A stretch of 64,000 nt of DNA, taken from positions 61,466,933 to 61,530,932 of the forward strand of contig CM043965.1 in the NCBI GenBank assembly GCA_014529385.2. The letters run 5' to 3'. Of the stretch, positions 25,941-40,469 are shown one piece after another. The position numbers were made by a program, and so were the translations under genes. The DNA is from Adiantum capillus-veneris (Eukaryota; Streptophyta; Polypodiopsida; Polypodiales; Pteridaceae). Under the pieces are notes generated by a model. The model was given only the letters and a program-made list of their open reading frames with translations, did no database searches and had not been told where the DNA came from. Numbering within the stretch: position 1 is the first letter of the stretch; every line of letters begins with the position of its first letter.

Positions 25941-27937
25941 GTAGCTGTTTTTATCTTATCTAATAAGACATAATTGAATTTTTACATTCAAAAGACAGCT
26001 GGTCAAGTAATAATGAACAGATATGTACAAAAATAACTTAGTATTAGAATTATTTAGGTACAATGATTGTAGGAAAGATATCCCCTTTGAGTAAGGCCAG
26101 TAGTAAAAGAACTTCCCCGTTCCTCAGTGAGTACTTCATTAAAGTAAGGTTGCTTGCCAAAGAAAAGAAAACCCTCCAAGATAGGATAGAGTCCTTACCT
26201 GCATCCATCCAAACAAGACAACAATTCAGTTAGCCTTGGATGTGTTTTACAGGTATCAATGGACCATATCAGTTGTTATCCATGTCCATCTTATCGGTTT
26301 TAGTTACTTTAGACAAGCTAGGTTATTCATTAGACCTGGTATGTTTAGCAATCTTTTCTGATTACTTCACAAATGATTGTTACAGTCTACTTTCTAAATG
26401 GTGAAGTCCATTAAGCGTCAAACTATTTCAAGAGCCATAGCTCAGTAGCTATGTAACCATATACTTACCTGCAGAATTTATCAATCCCATGGTATCAAAG
26501 GTACCCCTTTTAGACAAAGGGATGTGAAATCCAACTACTTTTTGTCAACCAAAGGTATCAGATGAGGGTGATGACTACCTCTTTTTTTAACCAATAAGAT
26601 ACCAGTATAACCAGTCACACAGAGTAGCAAGACTCCTCTTCTCAATGTGGAACCTTATTTTAAGAGCAATAGCTTGCAAGCTATACCAAAGCCGGAAAAA
26701 AAAAACTATCTATACTTACCTTCATCATCCCAAGATATACATAAGTCATTAACCACTTTTTCGGAACAGTAGCATCCCAAGAGATTAAGAACAGTAGCTC
26801 GGTAATTATGCCAAGAGCCCAATGTAGCTATACTTACCTTCAGAATTAATAGACCCATGATTTCATTATACCGGCTATTGGCATCCTTTTAAACAAAGAC
26901 AGGTAATATCCGGCCAAGTTCGTGCAAGGCTTTAGTTTATTTTTTCCATACTGTGTAACCATCCAACGGATAACTATGAGAAAACAACCAGTTAAAACTG
27001 CGAAAAAACCAGTCATTATGCCGGTTTTTGCAAAGCCCTACAGTGGCTAGAATTAGAGCCTTACGACCAATCGGCCATCACCAAATGTTGCTTCCATTTA
27101 CACAGTCGGGACAAAAAAACAGTTCCCCTTCAAGCAATATACATGTCCAGATGTAGCAAATGTTGAGAACGGCCATCAGGCCAAGCCAAACTATCACACT
27201 CATACATATATATACACACCTACATACACTCACACACAACCATATAATAATTTATGCAAGGGTGAAGTTATGCAGCAGCTTTTTACAGAGCCATTTACAC
27301 CATTCTGTGGCGACCCCCAGATTACATGCATGCATTCCCTTCAACAAAAAAACCATAAATCGTCTCAAGTCCTAAGCCATTTATGCCATGGCTCAATAGT
27401 TTGTCCTTTTTATGCCTATGACTAATAAACAGTGTATAAATCAGACGGCATCAATCTTTACCAACCATGCATAGTATTGCAACAACAAACAAACAAAAAC
27501 CAAAACTTGTAGTAAGGTAGAACATAACACCTGTGTTGTTTGAGCTGCAAGATCCATTTCCTTAGCAAGTTCAGGCAGTGGCAAAAATAAGCAGAAAAAG
27601 GACCTAATCCAAGGCTAAGTGAGGGCGAGAGTATGCCCTCACCTCAGTTTATATAGGATGGTGTGCACCCTCCCAGAGCCAGTAGGTTGAATGCATTCGG
27701 CCGCCCTCAACTGCGCGAGCCTGCAAGTGTCATCACTTGGGGAGGGCGATAGAGAGTGGACAGGGGCCGCCTACCCTGTGTGATGATAGCACTCATTTCT
27801 TCACGCTTTGATTAAGTGGGGGTAATGTCCCATTATAAGGCAGTTTTCATTGGCATGGCAAAAGGGTATCACTACTATGCAAAAAGGGGGGGGGGGGGGG
27901 GGGGGGGGGGTTTGTTTTTTAAGGACTTATGACCAGT

Positions 27938-27945
<8 letters not shown>
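25941..27945 (-). repeat. Pseudo-LTR, left copy (3' end of the element in sense direction)
   Basis: A 2005-bp core from GTAGCTGTTT to ATACTAGT, nearly identical to 31882-33880. On the minus strand it contains a TATA box (27648-27655), the GTGAGGGC/GCCCTCAC hairpin (27619-27642), and splice-donor-like GTAAGT/GTAAGG at 26832-26837, 26714-26719, 26463-26468 and 26193-26198. A G-run of about 23 bases sits at 27888-27910. Small frames such as 27160-27375 recur in both copies but carry no motif. Confidence 0.92.
27619..27655 (-). promoter_or_regulatory. TATA box and start-site hairpin, left pseudo-LTR
   Basis: On the minus strand TATATAAA (27648-27655) is followed by GTGAGGGC, 8-base loop, GCCCTCAC (27642 down to 27619). 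The right copy and the diverged solo copy keep both parts. The hairpin would lie at or near the RNA 5' end. Confidence 0.6.

Positions 27946-28020
<75 letters not shown>
27946..28020. repeat. (GT)n microsatellite between left pseudo-LTR and internal region
   Basis: About 75 bases of pure GT directly after ACTAGT. It marks an element boundary as well as being a simple repeat. Confidence 0.95.
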
Positions 28021-28023
<3 letters not shown>

Positions 28024-28166
28024 GCCCTAGCCCAAGCACCACACACAATGGATCGGTAGTAGGCCCATTGTGTATGAGCCTACTACCTTATAAGAGAGAT
28101 AAGACTCTCTTTCTGAAATAATAGTCCAGGCCAATTATGCCGAATGAGAGCTTGTATGATAGTGTT

Positions 28167-29300
28167 TCAGATCTGATTCTGATTAAATCCGTTATAACAG
28201 TATTTTTTAACTAGTACAGATATCTCTTCCCAGGCCAAAGAGGGGGTAGATGAAGAGTAGCAGATTAAGTAAAGAAGGCCAATACAGGAGCAAATAGAGG
28301 CTTTGTATGGCCTGTTGCTATTTCTTTTAATGAATTCTATGTGAGGTAGCTGAAGAAGATCCTTTCTCCAAGTAAATCTAAGGTCATATCCACCTGTAGA
28401 TGGGGAGTGAAGGGATATTGAAAGGTTAAGAAATTGGACTGATTTGCAAAAGTCCCCAAAAAAAGTCGAATTATCTGGGAGGGAAGTAGGCTCAATTTTT
28501 AGGCAGTGGGGGTGAATTAGATCAATCTCATGAAAGAACATTCTATTGTTAGTACTAAGCAGGTCATCCATATATCTAAAAGTATGATTAAATAGTGGAA
28601 GTTTTTTATGGTCAGTTTCCATGTTCTTAAGACACCATCTGTATTCAAAGAAAGCCAGGTAGATATTGCACATAAGTGGTGAGCAAGAGAAGCCCATAGG
28701 GATGCCAAGGCATTGGTTAAAGCAGCAGCCGCCTGAAATAATAGTGCAGTTATTCAACAGCCAAGAAATATAGGAGCAAAGTTTTGATTCATTGAAGTGT
28801 AGAGGGTGTACGAAGTGAGATGCTTGAAGCCATCTAGGTTTCTTGGATAGGGAGATAAACCGATACTTTCTCTTTTTAGCATTGGTAAAGGTTAAATTAA
28901 TAACCTTGACTAAAACAGTTTTAAGGCCGAGATCCCCATTAAGTCGAATGTTTTCGTAGCATTGTGTAATATAGCTGTAAAGATGTGGAAGATATGTTGA
29001 GGAAGGTTAAGTGCGACTTCTGTAGCATTTTTTGTTAACCAAAAGGGATTATATTGGATATTTAGCTAATCCTTGCAGATTCTTTGCTTCTATGCACAAA
29101 TGAGCTCAAATTCTGTGAGGATAAGGTCAAGGCAAAGAGTAATATCTTTGGTGATATCTGAGAAGATACAGTTGGAGGCATCAGATATCCATCTGAACTT
29201 ATGTTTGTGGAATTTATATGTAGGAAATAGTATTGGTAACCTGGTGTTACTAATTGAGTACCCAAGCTATCCTAAATGTTTAGAAATCTTGTTAGAGATA
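28167..29300 (-). pseudogene. Penelope-like reverse transcriptase core, inactivated
   Basis: In sense order: PTYKFHKHKFRWISDASN (plus 29163-29216), the N-terminal RT block; the motif A region ITQCYENI near 28950-28970; motif B QCLGIPMG (GIPMG codons 28692-28706); motif C FRYMDDLL (YMDD codons 28563-28574); then a thumb region ending GFNQNQI at 28167. B and C are intact. At the expected motif A aspartate (just before ITQCYENI) the codon 28971-28973 reads TAT (Tyr); GAT to TAT is a one-base change. A TAG (near 29067) and a frameshift near 28985 break the frame. The RT type matches the telomerase-related Penelope family rather than copia, gypsy or L1. Gaps between blocks are compatible with the finger insertion reported for that clade. 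Confidence 0.82.
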
Positions 29301-30060
29301 TTTTGCGGCGTATTGTTAGTATGACAGAATTCTTTACCGGATACTCGATCCCAAGCGGCTTTCCAAGCCAGGTATTTGCACATAACAGTAGGACAGTTGG
29401 AGCTTTTTTCAAGCCCGACCACAAACCATTTATCCGAGATTAGTTGAAAATCAAGAGCTAGTTGAGATGTAAGCCAAGAGCTATCAGAAGAGAGCCACTT
29501 CCTAGGAAGTTGAGAAATTTTATGAAGGAAGCCTTCCTTCACTAATTCCTTTAGGTCCGGTAGGACTGTCATCTCCAATCGGAGAGCACTGACAAGGTCA
29601 GTGAGGCAGCTAAGTAAAGCTGATAGGGCAAGCTTGGTAAGGACTTTTTGGATAGTTAGGTATGTGATTGAGCTTTGGCCAATAACTTACGTATTGTGAC
29701 ATGATCAATAATGCTGAGATCCTGGGTACAGACATGGTTACCAATTCCTTCGAAATTCCTGCAGAATAAGGAAAAATGACTGCATGTACAATAAGCGATT
29801 GTTTCTTGTCTAAGAAAATCATTATTTAAAACTAATCCTTTTATAGGATGATGATATTTCCATCCTATGAGAATATTGTCAAGCATTTTATGATTCCCAA
29901 AAAGTAAGTCAAAGCACTCACAAAAAAGATGTTTTGGTGGAATCCAATCGAGAAGTATATTGTGAAAGAGACAATGTACGTAGATAGCACCACATTTCGT
30001 ATCTTCTCTGCTGAGAATTCTTCTTCCACACGGGTTTGTAGAGACATACAATATATTCAT
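29267..30060 (-). pseudogene. Linker domain with CxC motif upstream of the RT
   Basis: The minus frame 30060-29656 encodes CKxG-like and Cys-rich sequence ending in AYCTCSHFSLFC, then GNHVCTQDLSIIDH and IRKLLAKAQSHT. The CxC codons lie at 29782-29790. The motif order C-x-C, G-x-H-V-x-T-x-D/N-L, then R-K-L-L-x-K is what I recall for the short domain joining endonuclease and RT in N-terminal-endonuclease Penelope-like elements. A second frame (29578-29267) continues with charged and aromatic sequence including KWFVVGLEKSSNCPTV. The frames are offset, so at least one indel lies near 29650-29580. Confidence 0.7.
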
Positions 30061-30063
30061 GGG

Positions 30064-31326
30064 TTAGATTTCAGGAAAGTTTCTGATAGTAGGGACCCTA
30101 CCTCTCCCTCCTGTAAAGCTACGAGTTTTTCCTCGATTAGACGAGAAGCTAGGTGTAAAAAACGAGGTGAAAGAGTTGGGAGTAGTCCAGGAGTTAGCCA
30201 TTTTTAGGGCAGGAGAATCATCATCTTCAATATAAGGCTTAAGCAGATTAGTGATGAACTTGACCCCTTTAAAGTTAGCATAAGTGGTGAGGTATAGACC
30301 GGGTTCATCTACTTTAAGCTCTTTCAAAATATCATGCATAAGACCACCGAAGATATTAAAGGCAATTTGTGCAATCACAATCTGCTTAGCCTGTCCACCT
30401 AGCCATGAGCAGATGAGGGATAGATGAAAATGGACTCGTTTCTCTAGGAATAATAAATCCAGATGGTTGAGGATAAACCATATTGCATGATCAAACCACA
30501 TGATGCTTGATTCACAGGAAGCTTTGGGGTCAAGAAATCTGCAAGCACATTTCACATAGGGGCGGAAGATATTCCAGATGGACTCAGTGTAGAAATCCAG
30601 GTTACTTTTAGCAAATTCCATGCTACCCTTAGTACATATGTACAATCCTGCATTTGAAGGGCATTTGGAGTGGTCGATGAGATGAAGGTTAAAGGGTGCT
30701 TTAATCAGTTCCCCTTTGTCCAGGAACTGTCCACCTTTAAGAATCTTGAGTTTACAGTCTTCCACAGTTGAGGAAGGAAGGTTAGCCAGGTACACCGAGG
30801 TTTCACTAAGAATTGGATCCAGGAAGGCTTTGTTTGGCAAAACCCATAGTTGATGGTCAACTCCGAGAGACTCAATTTCTATTTGTCTTACTGTTAAGAC
30901 AGGAAAAACTTTAGAGATTTTTGGTACCATCTCAAGGAGGTTAACATCATTGAGGGAGCAAATATTATTTTGAAATTCTTTTACTGCTTCAAGTGCTGCA
31001 CTATCTTGACAGAAGATGCCACCTTTTGGAGGGATGGAGGGGGTATTTGGAGTGTAGACAAACGAGGGGTTAAGCCCTCATAGTTTTCTAAGGAAGTTAG
31101 AAAACTCAGCTCCAGAGGAGGAGAACAGGGCAAGCTCTTGTTGATATTGTGAAGCAAGGACAGGAAGTTGGGCAATATATAGGGACAACAAATTAACACC
31201 TTCTAAGGGGTCTTTGTCCAATGTAGCCATAATTTTAACCCAATCATTAAATGACAACATATGCAAGACAGATAGTTTTTTATCAGAGGCAAGTGCCGAA
31301 TCATAAATAAGTTGTGAAGCATCCAA
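30064..31326 (-). pseudogene. ORF1-like protein upstream of the RT, unknown family
   Basis: Reading one minus frame from 31326 to 30064 gives about 420 codons with a single in-frame TGA (31078-31080). The part after the stop is 288 codons from the first Met (MVPKISKVFPVL, 30930). It is mainly helical in look, has Cys/His clusters (YVKCACRFLD) and ends in a basic, Gly-rich tail (SFTGGRGRVPTIRNFPEI). No GIY-YIG signature, zinc knuckle or protease motif is visible. The basic tail suggests nucleic-acid binding. It could be an ORF1 or a diverged N-terminal domain of the RT protein. The length of open frame supports past coding function. Confidence 0.55.
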
Positions 31327-31419
31327 GCTGCTAATACATCTGAGGACAAGAGAGGGGCTCCGAGGTTAGTTCCAATCCTTGAGAGAGAGCAAGAGTCTGC
31401 AAAAACAGTGACGTCAGGT

Positions 31420-31626
31420 TTACTTTTTCTTGCCATAGTATGTAATACATAATTTGGCTTTCCTAGCAAGGAAAGGTCTAGTTCTAGTAGCCAAGGCATT
31501 CTTTGGTTTATGGTCTTTAAGGTAAAGCTTAATCTGATCAAGAATCTTTGCATGATTCTCAGGGTTGTGATTAGTACTCATGCGAACTGTCATTCTATAA
31601 CGTGAGCAATCCTGAAACAGAGGTGA
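31420..31626 (-). pseudogene. Possible 5' exon with splice acceptor upstream of ORF1
   Basis: On the minus strand a pyrimidine-rich stretch ending TCACCTCTGTTTCAG (acceptor AG at 31612-31613) precedes an open frame beginning DCSRYRMTVRMSTNHN. The frame is basic and runs to 31420. A further frame change links to ORF1. Together with the donor series in the right pseudo-LTR this looks like an exon that follows an intron starting in the pseudo-LTR. Confidence 0.45.
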
Positions 31627-31874
31627 TATAAAAATTAGCAAAGTGTCTAGATTGTAATTTATACTTGGTCCTGCAAACCTTCAACTGGCAAAGTCAGAGA
31701 CTATGGTAGCCGTGAGCAGGGAACCAGAAAAAGAGTCTAAAAGGGGCCACCTAACACCAGTCTACCAATAAAGGATTTACAGAATGTGGGTCCAAATTAG
31801 AGCTCCATTCCTAAGACAATTTCCTAGGCCAGCATCCCAGTTTCCCCCAGAAAGGAAAAACCTTATGTATAGGA
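31627..31874. other. Intron-like spacer between right pseudo-LTR and first exon
   Basis: Non-coding. It lies between the splice acceptor at 31612 and the right pseudo-LTR core, on the sense (minus) side. Confidence 0.4.
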
Positions 31875-31881
31875 TGTGTGT

Positions 31882-36060
<4,179 letters not shown>

Positions 36061-36394
36061 TAGATGAAGAGAAAAATCATTTACGAGGTGTTGCTGAGTA
36101 GACGCTCATAGTCATACGTTCAAAAGCTTTTGAATAATGTTACAAGGTGTCTTTTTAGACTAAGAATTTTGAGCTTTATACCTAGGGATTTTTATATGGC
36201 CAATGACTGGCTTATAAGGTTGTTGGGCTCATTGTGAAAGAGTATTTCTCTAAATATATAGAATGCAACTCAAAAATCATAATGTTGCTTTTACAAGGCT
36301 TTTTGGGAAAATTGATATAGATTACACCAAAAATTTTAGGCTCAACTAGGTGTGGTCGACTAAAAGGGTGCCCGTCAAGTGCATCTGTCAAACA
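36061..36394 (-). mobile_element. Possible 3' LTR start of a minus-strand LTR element
   Basis: On the minus strand the purine tract GGAAGGGGGGAG (36395-36406) is followed by TGTTTGACAG from 36394, a typical polypurine tract and LTR start. A TATA-like CATATAAAAA lies about 200 bases into it. The other LTR was not found, so the left end is a guess and the call is tentative. Confidence 0.4.
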
Positions 36395-36406
36395 CTCCCC
36401 CCTTCC

Positions 36407-39400
36407 TAGCTATTGCACATCCTCGTGCAAGACTTGTCTATTATTCTTCAATAGTCAAACTGCCGCTTTTTTAATGTCTTTGTGATTCGTGTGAACTTGG
36501 CATCTCTAGTGACTATATCAACTTGGACCAATAGATTCTTGAATGGGTTGTTCAATATGGCACTCTGGTAGGCTACGTGCCTTGCTGGAAAATCTTTGGT
36601 CAGGGGATTGAAGATGGTAGAGTCAATCTAAAAGAACCCCTTGATAAAAACCTCCTTGAAGGTTTGCATGCCAAGGGGAGGATCATTATCCTTGCATACA
36701 TCCCCATGAGAATATTCCTATTGGGGGTTGTAGTTTCCAAGTTCCAAGAAATTCCCTCTATGCTTTCGAGGAACACCTGCCAAGGATCTTCTATTGCATC
36801 AATATCTTCAACGACGGCCTATATGCATGTAATAATCATTGTGGATATCTTTGTCGGCATTTGTCATGTTAGATCAGGTATATCCCTCATTTGAGCAATG
36901 ACCATTTTCATGGTGTGGACATGAACCATTTTGTCGGTTTGTAGTTGTTGATTGGCTTTGAGAGTACTGGGTAATTTGGTATAGAGGGCTGCCTACTCCT
37001 CCATGTGTAATAGCTCTCCTAGGATCACAATCTAGGTATTGGACAATAGGTTGGGTCAATCCTTAGGTGTTGAGGGGCATTCCTCTAAGTGGTCTCATCC
37101 TGGGGTCTTTTCTCAAATCACTTCTTTTGTCATAGGGGTTGTCTCTCAAGGATGAGGAGCACTTGTTCTACTGTAACTGGCACATCCTTGTATTCTCCCT
37201 TTGCACTTGGTTCTAGTGCTTGCAAGAGCTTCTTTTTCCACAATAAGGCTTCTTGTTTCATCAGTGGAAGGGCTATCATCTCGTGGCCAAAGTTCTTCAC
37301 CACTTCATCTGGTTTGATCATCAATAGGGAAATTGATTCCAGTACTTTGAGCTCATATAACATATACTCTTTGTGTGAGCCTGTTGGCATATCTTCTATC
37401 CATTTTTTGAGCTCATCTCAGGCATCTGTTTGCTCCGTTTCCTCTTCAAATTCATGCACACCTTCCCTGGATGATCTGCTTGGTAAATCCATCAGGGGTA
37501 GATCTGTACTTTCAAATTTAACCATTTGTTGTGTTGGTTGGGTGGGTACAATAGGTTTGGGTTATAGGGCACTGATTGCCAAAGACTTTAGCTTGTAGCT
37601 CCTTGGTGTGCCTCTTTATCTGGCTTGTCAAATCTTCCTTGTCTTTCACTAGCTGTTCTTGGAGCTCCTTGATTTCTTGCTCCCTTTGTGTGTTGGTTTC
37701 TATTGACCCAGCTGAACACGTTTGTCTTTGTACCTTCTCTTAGGCCAACCCCACCTTTAGTGCTTTGATTTCCTCTGTAGTAGTTGTTGGAGCTTGAGAA
37801 ATGGAGCTAGGTGCGGGTACTTCTTACAGTGTCAAGAGAGTTGAGAGCGTGTGTTTTTTACCACATCATACAACTCACATATTTCTTTTGCTCTCCCACC
37901 AAAGTCTCTTCTAGAGCTTGTTGCTCTACCTGCAGCTAATTGTTGGCCTTGATCTGCTTTTCTAGATCTTGAAAAATACTTGCGACCTCTTTTTCTTGCA
38001 CCCGAAGTCTTCATAGAGGGTATCAAGGTGGAAAGGTACGGAGTGTACGATACGTAATTAGTACGTAAGGTACGTACTAACGTACGGATTGGACTTTAAG
38101 GTACGTGACCAGTACGTAACATTTGTAACAACAAAAAGAATAGTGAATTTAGCATTTTTCAGCCTATACATACTAGGAACTACATAGAGTCTAGACATAG
38201 ATACTACTTCAAACATCCATTAGATACTGCTTCAATCTGGTTCCTAAAAACAATCTCAACGGCTATGTAACACACAACAACATTTTCTTCATCAAGTAGC
38301 CATCCCGAATGGAATATCCCGCTACTACCTCCCCATTCTGTATTTGATTGAATACGTCTAAAATCTAGATACTAATGGCAAGATGTCCCTAAAAAAACAA
38401 AAAAACAAAATTTTGTGGGGGGAAAAAAAACGTACACTACCTATCCATACGTACGGAACCGTACCGTATGGCTGTACCATACTGTACAGATCCGTACGTA
38501 TGTACGGATGCAACCTTGGAGGGTATGTCAAACTCCTCATCCAAACTCTACTCAGAACCACACGGTAGCTTGAAGTTTTTTCTATGTCTTCTTGTAGCAT
38601 TTGATTTGTTGGCGGAGCCGCTCAATCTCTTTGATGGTTGCATTGCTCTCCACCTTGGCATCTCTTACATCCAGTTCCCACAAGTCTAAAATCGCTCTTT
38701 GGAATCTGAATTGCAATCTTATCATTTCTAGATGGTCTTCTAAATCAAACCTTTTTGTGACTTTGTTGTTGCCTCGGTATCAGCTCTTGAGAGAGGCGGT
38801 ACCTCTCACCGTACTTGAGTTGCATGTTGCTGAGAACTCTCTTGCACTATCCCTTTTTTGCTGATCTTTTACATTTTACTCTTTAAGTTGTGTGTGCTCT
38901 TCTTTTGGCTTGCTTTGATCTTGTTTGGCTATTTCCGCATCTTTAGTTTTAGCTTGAGCTTCATCTTTCTCTATTTCAGATTCTCTTTTGTCTCCTTGAT
39001 CTTTAAGAGTCTCTTCTTGATCTTGGTCAATAGGAGGAGGAGACTCTCTCTACATAGAGTGTTGACTCCTTGGTGAGTCTAGTGGAGATTCTAAATCAGC
39101 TATCCTTTGTCTCTTGGAGTTTTCTTTTCTCTTTTGATTAGCTTTACACTTTAATACTTCATGGATCTTTTGCTTGTAAGGTCCAGCCAGTTGAGCTCCC
39201 TCAATTGCTTTTTGGCGTTTTTATTGTTTGATCTTTTCAAGTCGGTCCTCCTTGAGTTTCTCAAGCTTTTTATCAAGTTCCACATCATCTTCTTCATCTT
39301 CTGGTGGAACTTCATCCACTTTCTTCTTTTCAGTGGCTAGCTTGGCTAGTCGTTCCTCTCGAATTCGTTGCGCTTCCTCCATAGACCTCTAGACTTGAGT

Positions 39401-40469
39401 CTTAGGAATCTGCTCAGTCGGTTGTGTTTTCTTCTAGATTTTTCTTCTAGACCAAAGGGATGGTAATATCTTCCTCCTCTTTAGTAGATTGGTACTCTAA
39501 GGGGATGTCATGAATTTTACCCCTAATTTCCTTGTTGAGATCAAAATTTGACTAAGGCCTCATTGTCCAGTGTCTTGGCCCTTGAGCTCTACCCTCTTGC
39601 TCTCCTCTTTGTAGGTGTTGTGGATGAGCTACCCGTCAACTTTACCGCATGCTTTGCCTTGTGTAATAAATTCAAGTGTGATTCTACTTTTGGTAGCTCA
39701 CCTATCATGCCCAATGCTTGATAAGCAATTCAGTTAGCATTGGACCCGCAGTCATGTATGTTATATTGGGGTCGCTACCCTTCAGATTCACTTTGACCAG
39801 GTTCTCTCGGATGTAATTACCTAGGTTGCATCTGATGACTCTTCTTTCTGCCAAGCCCATTGCCATTACTACAACAATATGGAGGTTCGGTGTACCTCGG
39901 TGGATTTTGAACTTTGAGGTGTTGCAAGATAAGTTAGAGGGGAAACTTTATCTCGACATAGATGAGCTCTTTGTAGGTCGATTAGTGCCCCGATTCCTTG
40001 ATGAAGGCCTTATCATTGTCGATTTTGGCTTTGTCTTGTGGAGGAGATTGTGGTTGTCAGCTGGTCGGTGGAGGGCCTGATTGATCAAATAAACCATGAC
40101 CTTCAGTTTGACAGTTGCTCCTTCCTTGTCTATTAGGGTGGACTTACCATTGTACTGTATTGAGCTCATGAGTACATGGGCTCTCTAGTAGTCAATTCCT
40201 TAAGGCGGTATTATGAAAAAGCCATCCAATTGTAGGCACCTTGCTGCCTCCACGACTTCTCTTTGTTGATGCAATGTCCATAACTCTTTGGGGAAGATGG
40301 CGTTCTTCACCTTGGTCCCGTCTACAGCTTGGAACTTGCCAATAAAAACATTTGCATGTATCTTGGCCAACTCCTCATCATCAACAACATGAGCCTTTTT
40401 ATTAGAGGAAATATCCACAAGCTCATATGGGGCTACTTCCCATTCCTTTTGAGGTTTTTGACAAGGCAT
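36407..40469 (-). pseudogene. Minus-strand retroelement-like coding remnant, K/E-rich, unassigned
   Basis: Minus-strand reading, interrupted by stops, gives several protein-like blocks. 40469-40200 starts MPCQKPQKEWEVAPYELVD. Near 39450-39050 is a long Lys/Glu/Gln-rich coiled-coil-like stretch. 38026-37832 is basic (KYFSRSRKADQGQQL). 37390-37130 is helical (MPTGSHKEYMLYELKVLES). With the purine tract at 36395 this may be a gag or accessory protein of an LTR element. I found no RT, protease or integrase in it, so the family is open. A MITE interrupts it at 38024-38518. Confidence 0.35.
38024..38518. mobile_element. hAT-like MITE with perfect 8-bp target duplication
   Basis: A 495-bp insertion with short inverted ends: left CAAGGTGGAAAGGTACGGAG, right end read inward CAAGGTTGCATCCGTAC. 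It is flanked by identical GAGGGTAT (38016-38023 and 38519-38526). An 8-bp duplication is the hallmark of hAT transposons. Subterminal regions on both sides are dense in GTAC and CGTACG, which could serve as transposase binding repeats. The element has no coding capacity and lies in the minus-strand coding remnant. Confidence 0.85.

Noticed and set aside
27160-27375. 71-codon frame present in both pseudo-LTRs (also 33100-33315)
   Set aside because: Conserved only because the repeats are nearly identical; it lies on the antisense strand and has no motif.
25941-27945. Hammerhead ribozyme in the pseudo-LTR, as in classic Penelope elements
   Set aside because: I looked on both strands for CTGATGA with a matching GAAA and saw none; a covariance-model search would settle it.
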